Source of the DNA: Bacteroidales bacterium | GTDB taxonomy: Bacteria > Bacteroidota > Bacteroidia > Bacteroidales > P3 | Direction of reading: 5' to 3' | DNA: 40,633 bases | Assembly: GCA_017480185.1 (NCBI GenBank) | Contig: JAFVBC010000007.1 | Span: 1 to 40,633 of the forward strand | Shown: in pieces, positions 15,811 to 23,345 of the stretch | Numbering within the stretch: position 1 is the stretch's first letter | How the letters are laid out: each line of letters begins with the position of its first letter | Program-made: the position numbers and the translations under genes | Notes under the pieces: model-generated | Seen by the model: only the letters and a program-made list of their open reading frames with translations | Told to the model about the DNA's origin: nothing | Database searches by the model: none

Positions 15811-17295
15811 CTACCGCTGGGCATATTCACCCAAGGCCTGCTGCAGGTACAGGTGGTTCATCTTTATCTCAATTTTAGCGTCAAGCACCTCGCTTTTTGC
15901 CTGCATCCACGCTGTTTGCGCAGCCATGAGGTCGCTGCTGCCACACATGCCAGCCTTGAAACTTTCGTCGGCCAACTTCATGTTCTCCTCGGCATTGGTC
16001 AGGTTGCTCTCGGCTTGTGCCAGTTTTTTATAGGCCAACTGCATCTCGTGTTCCACCTTATTCACTTGCAAGGTTATCATCTCCTGCGCCTCTTCAATGC
16101 GGTATTGCCCCTCGCGCTGACGAGCCTTGGCGGCTTTCAGAGCATACATTCCGCCCGGGTGCAGTATGGGAACATTCACCACCACCCCAGCCAGAAAGCT
16201 GCCGTTCCACTGGTTGGAGAAACCGTCAAACACGTTGGGGTTCGACACCAAATAGCCACCGCTGATGGCAACGTTTGGTTTGAGGGTCGATGCAGCAATG
16301 CGTACAGCCTGCAGGGCAATGCTATCGGCAATGCGCAACTTTTGCATCTCGCTGCGGTGTTGCCACACGCTGTCCATGTTCACCTGCACTGCAACACCTT
16401 CAAGGTCTATGCTCACCGTGTCGGTTACCTCAAACTGGCTGTCGAGGGGCATGCCACAACGCTGAGCCAACAGCATCTTTGCCAGTGCCAAACCATTAGT
16501 GGCCTTGGTAAGTGTCATCTCGGCCTCGTTGAGCTTCACGCGCACTTTGGCCAAATCGCCCTGTGTGGCCACATCGGCTGCCACCATCTCCTCCACATTG
16601 GCCGTCAGTTGTCGCAGCAGGGTGGCATACTGCTCGGCCAGCTGCTTCTTATGGCTCACGCTCACCACTTGCCAGTAGGCATTGTCAACATCAATCATCA
16701 CCTGCTCGCGCTTGCTGTCGGCCTCAATGCCAGTGAGCCTATCCATCAGTCCAGCCGTGCGATAGGCTGCCATCAACTTGCCACCGAGGTAAATGGGTTG
16801 CGTAATCGTTACCATTCCCACGGCCATATTCTCGGTGTTGGTCTCCAAATCGGAAACCAACTGCTGCCCAATGGCATCGATGCTGCCACGGGTGTTACTG
16901 TTGCGTATCACGTTGTCAAGTCGTTGAGCAATGAGGTTGCCCAACAATGGCAGACCCGACATCTCTTGATACACAGCCTGCGAAAGCAGGTCTTGTACCC
17001 CCGAGCCCAGATTGTTTAGATTGTCTTTCTGCTCTTGGCTCAACAGGTTAACACTCTTTTCCATCCACAGATAGCCCCCGTTGGCACTCACCTTGGGCAA
17101 CATTTGCCATAGAGCAGCCTGCTTCAACGCCTCGGTCTCAACCTGCTTATTCTCGGCTTGTTTGAGGCTCTTGTTGGCCTCAAGAGCCAGTTTACGACAA
17201 TCGTTGAGCGACAATTGTTGCTGAGCCACAGCCATCGTGCCACTCATGCCAACCAACACGAGCCACAATGCAACATATTTCTTCAGTCTGTACAT
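15811..17295 (-). CDS. TolC-family outer-membrane efflux protein, first gene of the ABC-2 export operon
   Basis: A 494-aa OEP protein. I place the start at 17295 because it gives a proper signal peptide (MYRLKKYVALWLVLVG, cleavage near AVAQ) and lies just downstream of a -7 box; the frame is open further upstream to 17496, but that extension would run through intergenic repeats and precede the promoter. The mature part has two OEP repeats with long Ala/Gln/Lys helices (LSLNDCRKLALEANKSLKQ; later KMNHLYLQQALGEY). It should be the outer-membrane duct for the HlyD/ABC-2 exporter. Confidence 0.92.
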   Translation of the reverse strand: MYRLKKYVALWLVLVGMSGTMAVAQQQLSLNDCRKLALEANKSLKQAENKQVETEALKQAALWQMLPKVSANGGYLWMEKSVNLLSQEQKDNLNNLGSGVQDLLSQAVYQEMSGLPLLGNLIAQRLDNVIRNSNTRGSIDAIGQQLVSDLETNTENMAVGMVTITQPIYLGGKLMAAYRTAGLMDRLTGIEADSKREQVMIDVDNAYWQVVSVSHKKQLAEQYATLLRQLTANVEEMVAADVATQGDLAKVRVKLNEAEMTLTKATNGLALAKMLLAQRCGMPLDSQFEVTDTVSIDLEGVAVQVNMDSVWQHRSEMQKLRIADSIALQAVRIAASTLKPNVAISGGYLVSNPNVFDGFSNQWNGSFLAGVVVNVPILHPGGMYALKAAKARQREGQYRIEEAQEMITLQVNKVEHEMQLAYKKLAQAESNLTNAEENMKLADESFKAGMCGSSDLMAAQTAWMQAKSEVLDAKIEIKMNHLYLQQALGEYAQR

Positions 17296-17315
17296 ATCAC
17301 CATTAAAAAGATTTG

Positions 17316-17323
17316 CAAAAATA
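17316..17323 (-). promoter_or_regulatory. -7 box of the TolC-HlyD-ABC-2-LytS/LytTR operon
   Basis: The minus strand carries TATTTTTG, an exact TAnnTTTG match, 20 bp before the chosen tolC start. No convincing -33 element is seen, which may mean an activator is needed. Confidence 0.55.
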
Positions 17324-17440
17324 CGCATGCGCCCACGAGCGTTGAGTGCCCCACCTGTCCGAAGTGGCAACACCCTATTCCCAATCGCCAATAGGGGCGC
17401 TCCAATCGCCCTACCACGTAGCCAACGACCCACCCCTTGG

Positions 17441-17532
17441 TCCCCTCCCTGAGAGGGGTTAGGGGTGGGTAAAAAAGCAGGCAGACTATATGACAATACT
17501 TCCCCTCCTGGGAGGGGTTAGGGGTGGGTAAA
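17441..17532. repeat. Two copies of a GC-rich TTAGGGGTGGGTAAA repeat
   Basis: Near-identical blocks at 17441-17473 and 17501-17532 have the form CCCCTCC(n)GAGGGG followed by TTAGGGGTGGGTAAA, with an internal hairpin. Such blocks are familiar intergenic repeats in Bacteroidetes genomes. They lie between the export-operon promoter and palindrome copy C. Confidence 0.75.
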
Positions 17533-17559
17533 GATAGAGAAAGAGAGTTTCCCCATAGT

Positions 17560-17660
17560 GTCAAGTAAGGCATTTCTTCAGTTGTTCTTCAGTTATTGAC
17601 TGAAGAACAACTGAAGAACGACTGAAGAAATGGCGAAGTTGATCCCTACATGATGGGTAG
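17560..17660. repeat. Large palindrome built from 11-bp GTTCTTCAGTY units (copy C)
   Basis: The left arm has TCAAGTAAGGCATTTCTTCAG and a second unit. The right arm has three tandem units (GACTGAAGAAC, AACTGAAGAAC, GACTGAAGAAA) then TGGCGAAGTTGATCC. The right arm therefore has one more unit than the left. The outer end (CCCTACATGATGGGTAG) is a diverged form of the end shared by copies A and B. Confidence 0.8.
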
Positions 17661-17889
17661 TTGTCGGAACGTAACTTTGCGCCAATAAAAGACACTCAAA
17701 CCACTTTTCAGAGCGTAGAACCGCCGCATTAGTGTACAAGTTGGGAAAGTACATTATGCAGTTGGTGCAGATAATGACCAAAGTCAAGGAATTGACGGCG
17801 GAATATATGGGCAAAAAAAGTGAGGAAAGAAGAATGAAAATGAACAATAAGCATAAATAAAGCGTTATTTAGTGCATGCCCTCAAAATA
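17661..17889. other. Short intergenic region with a possible coding remnant
   Basis: A plus-strand frame at 17675-17860 is open for 62 codons. Its last part, from ATG at 17756, is rich in Lys, Glu and Met and ends MKMNNKHK with TAA at 17858. It has no start in a sensible place for the full frame and I do not recognise it. It may be the 3' end of a lost gene at the edge of the defence region. Confidence 0.3.
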
Positions 17890-17895
17890 AATGAC

Positions 17896-17903
17896 TACCT
17901 TTG
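17896..17903 (+). promoter_or_regulatory. -7 box of the defence operon
   Basis: TACCTTTG is an exact TAnnTTTG match. Transcription would begin near 17910, which excludes the ATG at 17891 and supports the ATG at 17930 as the start of the XRE gene. The -33 element is weak (TTTAG at 17868-17872). Confidence 0.6.
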
Positions 17904-17929
17904 TACCGAATTATAAATTATATCCAAGA

Positions 17930-18145
17930 ATGGAGAAAGACATAAATCGCATAAAAGTGGTATTGGCAGAAATGAAGAAAACCAACAAATGGTTGGCCGA
18001 GCAACTTGGATGTGCTCCTACCACAGTGTCTAAATGGGTTACCAATGCCTGCCAGCCTACAATGGAGACATATCTCCGCATAGCGAAACTGCTTGAAGTT
18101 GAGATTAATGAGTTGCTTAATAGAAAATATGTAGAATCTATTTGA
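17930..18145 (+). CDS. XRE/Cro-type helix-turn-helix regulator of the defence operon
   Basis: A 71-aa single-domain regulator starting MEKDINRIKVVLAEM. The HTH_3 fold runs through KTNKWLAEQLGCAPTTVSKW, with the recognition helix in APTTVSKWVTN, and ends with the helix LRIAKLLEVEINELL. The stop is one base before the ATG of the DUF4007 gene, so both are in one transcript. Regulators of this kind often keep toxic or restriction-type operons low until established. A longer version from ATG 17891 is possible but would start upstream of the predicted transcription start. Confidence 0.9.
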   Translation: MEKDINRIKVVLAEMKKTNKWLAEQLGCAPTTVSKWVTNACQPTMETYLRIAKLLEVEINELLNRKYVESI

Positions 18146-18146
18146 T

Positions 18147-19022
18147 ATGGCAATACTAACTAATAGTAAATACGTTTTCTCTGGGCACGAGTCCTTTCCA
18201 TGCAAGACGTTATGGTTGAAAAAGGGATATGATTTCGTGGTAAAAGGGAACGAATTCAGTGATCCTGATGCTGTTATAAAATTAGGTGTCGGAAAGAATA
18301 TGATTGCTTCTATCCGCTATTGGCTTCGAGTATTTGGAATTTGTGATGGAGACCAGCCTACAAAGTTGGGTAACTACTTGTTTGATGAAAACAGTGGAAG
18401 GGACAAATACATGGAAGACTTGGCAACCCTTTGGCTTCTTCACTTTAATCTTGTCTTTTCCCAAGAGGCTACTCTTTATAACATGTTCTTCTGTGGGCTG
18501 CAACGGGAACGCACCAAGTTTGAAAGAGAACAGATAATAGCGTATGTACGTCTTAAACTTATTGAGGCAGGGAAGCAGTCTGCTTTCAACGAGAACACTA
18601 TGAAGAAAGATGTTGGAGTGCTTCTTCAAAACTATTGTCTGCCACGCAAACCGCAATCGAATGAGGATTTTTCCTCACTACTGATAGACCTTGACCTCAT
18701 TCGGCAGGATTTGGAGGGGAGGAATTACTATTTCAATGTTGATGGCAAGCGAAAAGTAACCAAGGAAATTTACCTCTATGCACTTCTGAAATTGAAAGAG
18801 CAAGAAGGTGATAATACCATTCCGTTCGACATGATTCAAGACCAAGTAGGGCTGGTATTCTGCATGCAAGACTATGAAACGGTCGAGATGTTGAAGTTAT
18901 TAAGTCAGAGCTATGGCAAGTATATCAATTACAATGACGTTGCTGGAATAAAGCAAATACAGTTTATTGCAGATTTGGACTGGAACAAGATTTTAGACGA
19001 TTACTATGGTTCGAACATTTAG
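18147..19022 (+). CDS. DUF4007 family protein, SspB-like
   Basis: A 291-aa protein with clear DUF4007 motifs: FSGHESFPCKTLWLKKGYD (11-29), KLGVGKNMIASIRYWLRVFG (45-64), and the DLATLWLLHFNLVF block (91-104). DUF4007 genes commonly sit beside PAPS-reductase-like and ATPase genes of DNA phosphorothioation loci. From memory, SspB, the nickase of the SspABCD single-strand phosphorothioation system, belongs to this group, and the order B-C-D here matches. The gene overlaps the ATPase gene by 17 bp. The DUF4007 call rests on visible motifs. The SspB identity and nicking activity are inferred from family and order. Confidence 0.8.
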   Translation: MAILTNSKYVFSGHESFPCKTLWLKKGYDFVVKGNEFSDPDAVIKLGVGKNMIASIRYWLRVFGICDGDQPTKLGNYLFDENSGRDKYMEDLATLWLLHFNLVFSQEATLYNMFFCGLQRERTKFEREQIIAYVRLKLIEAGKQSAFNENTMKKDVGVLLQNYCLPRKPQSNEDFSSLLIDLDLIRQDLEGRNYYFNVDGKRKVTKEIYLYALLKLKEQEGDNTIPFDMIQDQVGLVFCMQDYETVEMLKLLSQSYGKYINYNDVAGIKQIQFIADLDWNKILDDYYGSNI

Positions 19023-22000
19023 TTTATCATCAAATATAGAGAACGGTTTTGCCGATGGCACACAATACATTGTGACACCAAATGCACAGATGGCCATCCG
19101 CAATATTGTGAATGACTTCCATTCAGGCATTCACTCCTTTACCATTATCGGTTCATATGGTACGGGCAAATCGAGTTTCCTTCTTGCGTTGGAAGAAGAC
19201 TTGAAAAATAATCGCAGGAAAAAGTATCTGCTTAATGCGAGAAACTTATCGGATGCCTCATCTTTCGAGATACACAACATTGTGGGTGATTATGCAGAGT
19301 TGTCCACTCTTCTGAGTCGGAGTCTGAATGTGGAGGGCAATACTAATAGTATTCTTGACAGTCTAAAATCCCACTATAATACATGCCAGAAGCAGAATAA
19401 GTTTCTTGTTATCGTCATCGATGAGTTTGGCAAAGTACTGGAACATGCTGCAAAGAACAGCCCCGAAAGGGAGCTCTATTTCTTGCAGAAGTTAGCAGAG
19501 TTCGTAAATGCTCCGTCCCGTCAGATACTGCTCCTGACAACTCTGCATCAGAATTTCAGTGCATACGCTAAAGGACTCTCCGAGACCCAAACCAACGAAT
19601 GGACAAAAGTGAAAGGACGTTTCAAAGAAATCACTTTCGTAGAGCCTGTGGAACAATTGCTTCACCTTGCATCCGCCCAATTGCAGGAAAGCCAGAAGAT
19701 AAAAGCAGGAAAGAATGTGGTTCCTCTGTTCGAGTTAGCACATGAGACTCATTACGTCTCTGAAGATTTCCCTTTCACCACAGCCCAACAACTATATCCG
19801 CTTGACTTGTTCTCTGCTTACACCATTACCACGGCCATTCAGCGATATGGACAAAACGAGCGTTCTTTATTTACTTTCATGGAATCAAGAGGTACCAATT
19901 CTATATCGGAGTTCACACCATCAGTCCATTTGACCTACAATCTTCAAATGGTATATGACTATATTGTCTACAATTTCAACTCTTTTCTGAAAGATGCCAA
20001 TGCCGATTCCTTGAGTTGGAGCACCATACAAGTGAGTATTGAGAGAGTGGAAGGGCAGCAGTGGGACAGCAAGGAAGAAATGCTGTATGCGGTGAACTTG
20101 ATAAAGGCTATCGGCTTGTTGAATCTTTTCGGCAACGCAGGATTCAAACTGACCTTAGAACAACTTGCAGTATATGCCCGTGAAGCAATGAACATGAAAG
20201 GCGCTGATGAGATTCTCAGGAAATTGATAGCCAAGAAAATTATTCGATATGCCAACTACAAGGAGCGATTAGTGCTGTTTGAGGGAACTGATGTTGATAT
20301 AGAGGCGGAAATCCGTGGGGCTGGGCTAATGGTGTCACGGCCAGTTGCCTTTGTTGACGAACTGAATGTGTTCTTCAACAAGCGTATTTCTCCTGTTAAA
20401 GCCCATTTCTATCAAAATGGGACACCTCGATTTTTTGACTATAAGCTGTTGGAAGTCCCAGAAGACTTAATACCCAAAGGTGACACTGACGGTTATATTG
20501 AACTGATATTCTCTACGAAGAAGGATGCGCTTGACGAAATCAAACGTTTCAGTGCAGGCACTGAACACGCCTTGATTTTTGCCTACTTCATTGATACAGA
20601 CAATATTGTTGACCACCTATATAACATTCAGAAGTATAATTATCTCACTGAAAGAGTTATCAAGAAAGAAGACCTTGTTGCCGTAAAGGAAATTCAAAAG
20701 ATGAAGGAATACGAGGAAAGTCTTCTCAACAAGGCTATCAGCGACAACCTGTTTTCGTACAAGAACAGAGTAGTATGGGTATTCAACGGCAAGGAACAGA
20801 AGGTGGAGTCTCACCGGCAGTTCAATCAATTATTGTCAACTGTCTGCAATAAAATCTATAGCAAGACACCCGTTATGATTAACGAGTTGTTTAACAAACA
20901 CAAACTGAGCGGCACCATTTCTTCGGCTCGAAAGAGCTACCTGTCCTATCTGACAGAACACTACTGTGAGGAAAGCATGGGGTTCCCAGCAGATAAGTTC
21001 CCTCCAGAGAAAACCATTTACTTCTCTTTATTGAAGAATACAGGGCTACATCGTGACGGTGATTTCACAGACAGACCCACCAATGATGGATTTATGCCAC
21101 TTTGGGGAGCCTGCGAGGACTTCTTGCGAAGCACAGAAAATAAGGCGAGGAAGGTGTCGGAACTAATTAACATTCTTGCCTCTCAGCCCTACAAACTGAA
21201 ACAGGGATTTCTCGACTTCTGGATTCCGACGTACCTTTTTATCCGCCGTCAAGACTTCGCACTCTATGATGCCTCCAAAGGCTCGTATATGCCAGAGGTG
21301 AACATGGAGTTCTTCGACCTATTGCAGAAGCATCCTGGGGACTATGAGATAAAGAAGTTTGCAGTTGATGGCGTGAAGTTGGGCTTCTTCAATCAGTATC
21401 GCCGTTTTATCAATCTTAGCGATGAATTCACAATCACCAAAGACAGTTTCATAGAGACTATTAAGCCATTCCTCGCCTTCTATAATCGTTTGAATGACTA
21501 CACCAAGCATACCCGAAAGTTCAACCATGACTCAACGATGCGCTTTCGTGATGTGTTGGCAATAGCAAAAGACCCAGAAAAGGCATTCTTCGAGGATTTG
21601 CCAGAAGCACTTGGTTTCGGTCAAGAGAAGTTGAAGCAAGAGGTGTTCATTCGTGAATATGGCAACATTATCCAGCGTGCCATCCGTGAACTGCGTACTT
21701 GCTATACAGGACTTATTGACCGAATAGAGGAACGCCTCATTGACGACTTCGATCTGCAATCAGGCGATTATATCGAATATGTGGTGGAAATCCGCAATCG
21801 TCTCGCTCATGTAAAGACTTACTTGCTCACTGAGAAACAACGAGAGTTCTACCACCATGTAATGACAGAATACGATAATCGTGAGCAGTGGTATCAGTCC
21901 ATCTGCTACACCATCTTGGAGCAGCGACTTGACACACTCCGTGACGAGCAAGAAGAGAAATTGGTTGATGACCTCATCTATATGCTCCGCACTTGCGAAA

Positions 22001-22233
22001 AGTATTCTTCCATCTCTCAGAAAGCAGACAACTTGGAGCAGAACGATGCATACTCTTTCGATATGGTTTCCAATCGGGGCATATATGTGAGGACACAGAC
22101 CTACGTTCTTCCTAAAAAGGATAAAGAATTTGCATTGGAGATGGAAGCAAAAATCTTACGACTCCTCTCTGGCAATAATAATGTTGATGTATGCACACTA
22201 TTGTCTGTGTTAAATAAAAAGATAAACAAATGA
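19006..22233 (+). CDS. Large P-loop ATPase of the defence operon, SspC-like
   Basis: A 1075-aa protein with an N-terminal AAA-type ATPase: Walker A GSYGTGKSS (49-57) and Walker B VIVIDEFGK (135-143), followed by LLLTTLHQNFSAYA (sensor-1-like). The remaining 800 residues have no motif I recognise; a stretch near the C terminus (EYVVEIRNRLAHVKTYL) is helical. By position between DUF4007 and the PAPS-reductase gene it corresponds to SspC, the ATPase of the phosphorothioation system. The domain layout also resembles BrxC of BREX, but no pglZ, pglX or brxL is present. Overlaps are 17 bp with the previous gene and 4 bp (ATGA) with the next. Confidence 0.75.
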   Translation: MVRTFSLSSNIENGFADGTQYIVTPNAQMAIRNIVNDFHSGIHSFTIIGSYGTGKSSFLLALEEDLKNNRRKKYLLNARNLSDASSFEIHNIVGDYAELSTLLSRSLNVEGNTNSILDSLKSHYNTCQKQNKFLVIVIDEFGKVLEHAAKNSPERELYFLQKLAEFVNAPSRQILLLTTLHQNFSAYAKGLSETQTNEWTKVKGRFKEITFVEPVEQLLHLASAQLQESQKIKAGKNVVPLFELAHETHYVSEDFPFTTAQQLYPLDLFSAYTITTAIQRYGQNERSLFTFMESRGTNSISEFTPSVHLTYNLQMVYDYIVYNFNSFLKDANADSLSWSTIQVSIERVEGQQWDSKEEMLYAVNLIKAIGLLNLFGNAGFKLTLEQLAVYAREAMNMKGADEILRKLIAKKIIRYANYKERLVLFEGTDVDIEAEIRGAGLMVSRPVAFVDELNVFFNKRISPVKAHFYQNGTPRFFDYKLLEVPEDLIPKGDTDGYIELIFSTKKDALDEIKRFSAGTEHALIFAYFIDTDNIVDHLYNIQKYNYLTERVIKKEDLVAVKEIQKMKEYEESLLNKAISDNLFSYKNRVVWVFNGKEQKVESHRQFNQLLSTVCNKIYSKTPVMINELFNKHKLSGTISSARKSYLSYLTEHYCEESMGFPADKFPPEKTIYFSLLKNTGLHRDGDFTDRPTNDGFMPLWGACEDFLRSTENKARKVSELINILASQPYKLKQGFLDFWIPTYLFIRRQDFALYDASKGSYMPEVNMEFFDLLQKHPGDYEIKKFAVDGVKLGFFNQYRRFINLSDEFTITKDSFIETIKPFLAFYNRLNDYTKHTRKFNHDSTMRFRDVLAIAKDPEKAFFEDLPEALGFGQEKLKQEVFIREYGNIIQRAIRELRTCYTGLIDRIEERLIDDFDLQSGDYIEYVVEIRNRLAHVKTYLLTEKQREFYHHVMTEYDNREQWYQSICYTILEQRLDTLRDEQEEKLVDDLIYMLRTCEKYSSISQKADNLEQNDAYSFDMVSNRGIYVRTQTYVLPKKDKEFALEMEAKILRLLSGNNNVDVCTLLSVLNKKINK

Positions 22234-23330
22234 ACGTAAGGCATATATTAGGCATATCAGGCGGAAAGGACAGTGCGGCACTTGCAATCTATCTGAAACA
22301 GAAGTACCCTTCGATGAAGATTGAGTACTACAACTCAGATACCGGCTGCGAACTGGCAGAGACCGAAACGCTAATCAATCGCCTGGAGGCCTACCTTGGT
22401 AAGATAGAAAGGCTAAGAGCTGCTGAAGGTAGCCCTGAGCCGACGCCATTCCATCACTTCTTGAAAGCGATGGGTGGTTTCCTGCCCTCGCCGCAGGCCC
22501 GTTGGTGTACCAAGAAGATGAAGTTGGATAAGTTTGAGGAATATGTGGGTGATGACTATGCCGTTTCCTACGTTGGCATTCGTGGCGACGAGGACAGAGA
22601 CGGCTATATCTCCAGCAAGCCCAATATCCAAGCCATCTTCCCATTCCGCAAGAACATCTGGAGCATCGATGTCATCAACAAGTTCCTGCATAATGAGAAC
22701 CTGGAGCAGATTGTGGATATATACGAAAGGCTTACGCCTGAAAGATTCCTGCATGACGAGATTCTTGAGACGGTGAAGAAGCCCATCACCAAGCAGTTCT
22801 ATTACTCGAAGAAGATGAATGCGCTGCTTGACTATGACATCCGCCTGTTCAATCATGCCGTCTTTGAGTTTCTGAAAACGACGGACTATCCTGTGGGTAA
22901 ACTTGACGTTTTCCCCCTGCTGGACAATACCGATGTGCTGGTGAAGGACGACATTTTCCGTTTACTTCGAGAGAGCGGCGTGGGCGTACCTGCCTACTAC
23001 GAGGAAATACCCTTCGAGGTGGACGGCGAGACTGGCACCTATTGCCGCAGTCGCTCCGGCTGCTACTTCTGTTTCTTCCAGCAGAAGATAGAATGGATTT
23101 GGCTCTACGAGCAGCATCCTGACCTCTATGCCAAGGCAATGGAGTTTGAGAAAGACGGTTACACATGGAATCAGAATGAGAGCCTTGCAGACCTCATCAA
23201 ACCGGAGCGTATCCGTCAGATAAAATTGGATATTATCAGACGGCAGCAAGAGAACAAAGCCAATAACAAGGGCACCACCCTCGTTGATATATTTGGCGGC
23301 GACATATTGTGTACGAATTGTTTCATATAA
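22230..23330 (+). CDS. PAPS-reductase-like ATP pyrophosphatase, SspD/DndC-like
   Basis: A 366-aa protein of the PP-loop superfamily. The ATP-binding loop is SGGKDSAA (10-17), and YNSDTGCELAET (35-46) fits the adenosine-site region. Cys93 (in RWCTKK) together with Cys272, Cys278 and Cys281 (CRSRSGCYFC) make the four-cysteine set expected for a [4Fe-4S] cluster in DndC/SspD-type proteins. About 100 residues (150-250) are inserted between the two parts. In the Dnd and Ssp systems this enzyme activates the DNA backbone so that sulfur can replace a non-bridging oxygen. The C terminus holds another CxxC (LCTNCF). It starts in the ATGA overlap with the ATPase gene and ends 15 bp before the nuclease gene. 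Confidence 0.82.
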   Translation: MNVRHILGISGGKDSAALAIYLKQKYPSMKIEYYNSDTGCELAETETLINRLEAYLGKIERLRAAEGSPEPTPFHHFLKAMGGFLPSPQARWCTKKMKLDKFEEYVGDDYAVSYVGIRGDEDRDGYISSKPNIQAIFPFRKNIWSIDVINKFLHNENLEQIVDIYERLTPERFLHDEILETVKKPITKQFYYSKKMNALLDYDIRLFNHAVFEFLKTTDYPVGKLDVFPLLDNTDVLVKDDIFRLLRESGVGVPAYYEEIPFEVDGETGTYCRSRSGCYFCFFQQKIEWIWLYEQHPDLYAKAMEFEKDGYTWNQNESLADLIKPERIRQIKLDIIRRQQENKANNKGTTLVDIFGGDILCTNCFI

Positions 23331-23345
23331 GATCAAAATACTAAC

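Noticed and set aside
15370-17019. 549-codon plus-strand frame opposite the HlyD and TolC genes
   Set aside because: Composition is that of an antisense shadow (His/Leu/Gln-rich), and both minus-strand genes are well supported.
17296-17496. Longer N terminus for the second TolC protein
   Set aside because: It would precede the signal peptide and run through the -7 box and GC-rich repeats.
17593-17847. 84-codon minus-strand frame upstream of the defence operon
   Set aside because: It starts within palindrome copy C region DNA and shows no domain; no promoter is seen.
17891-17929. Upstream ATG for the XRE regulator
   Set aside because: It lies before the predicted transcription start and adds residues with no conserved pattern.
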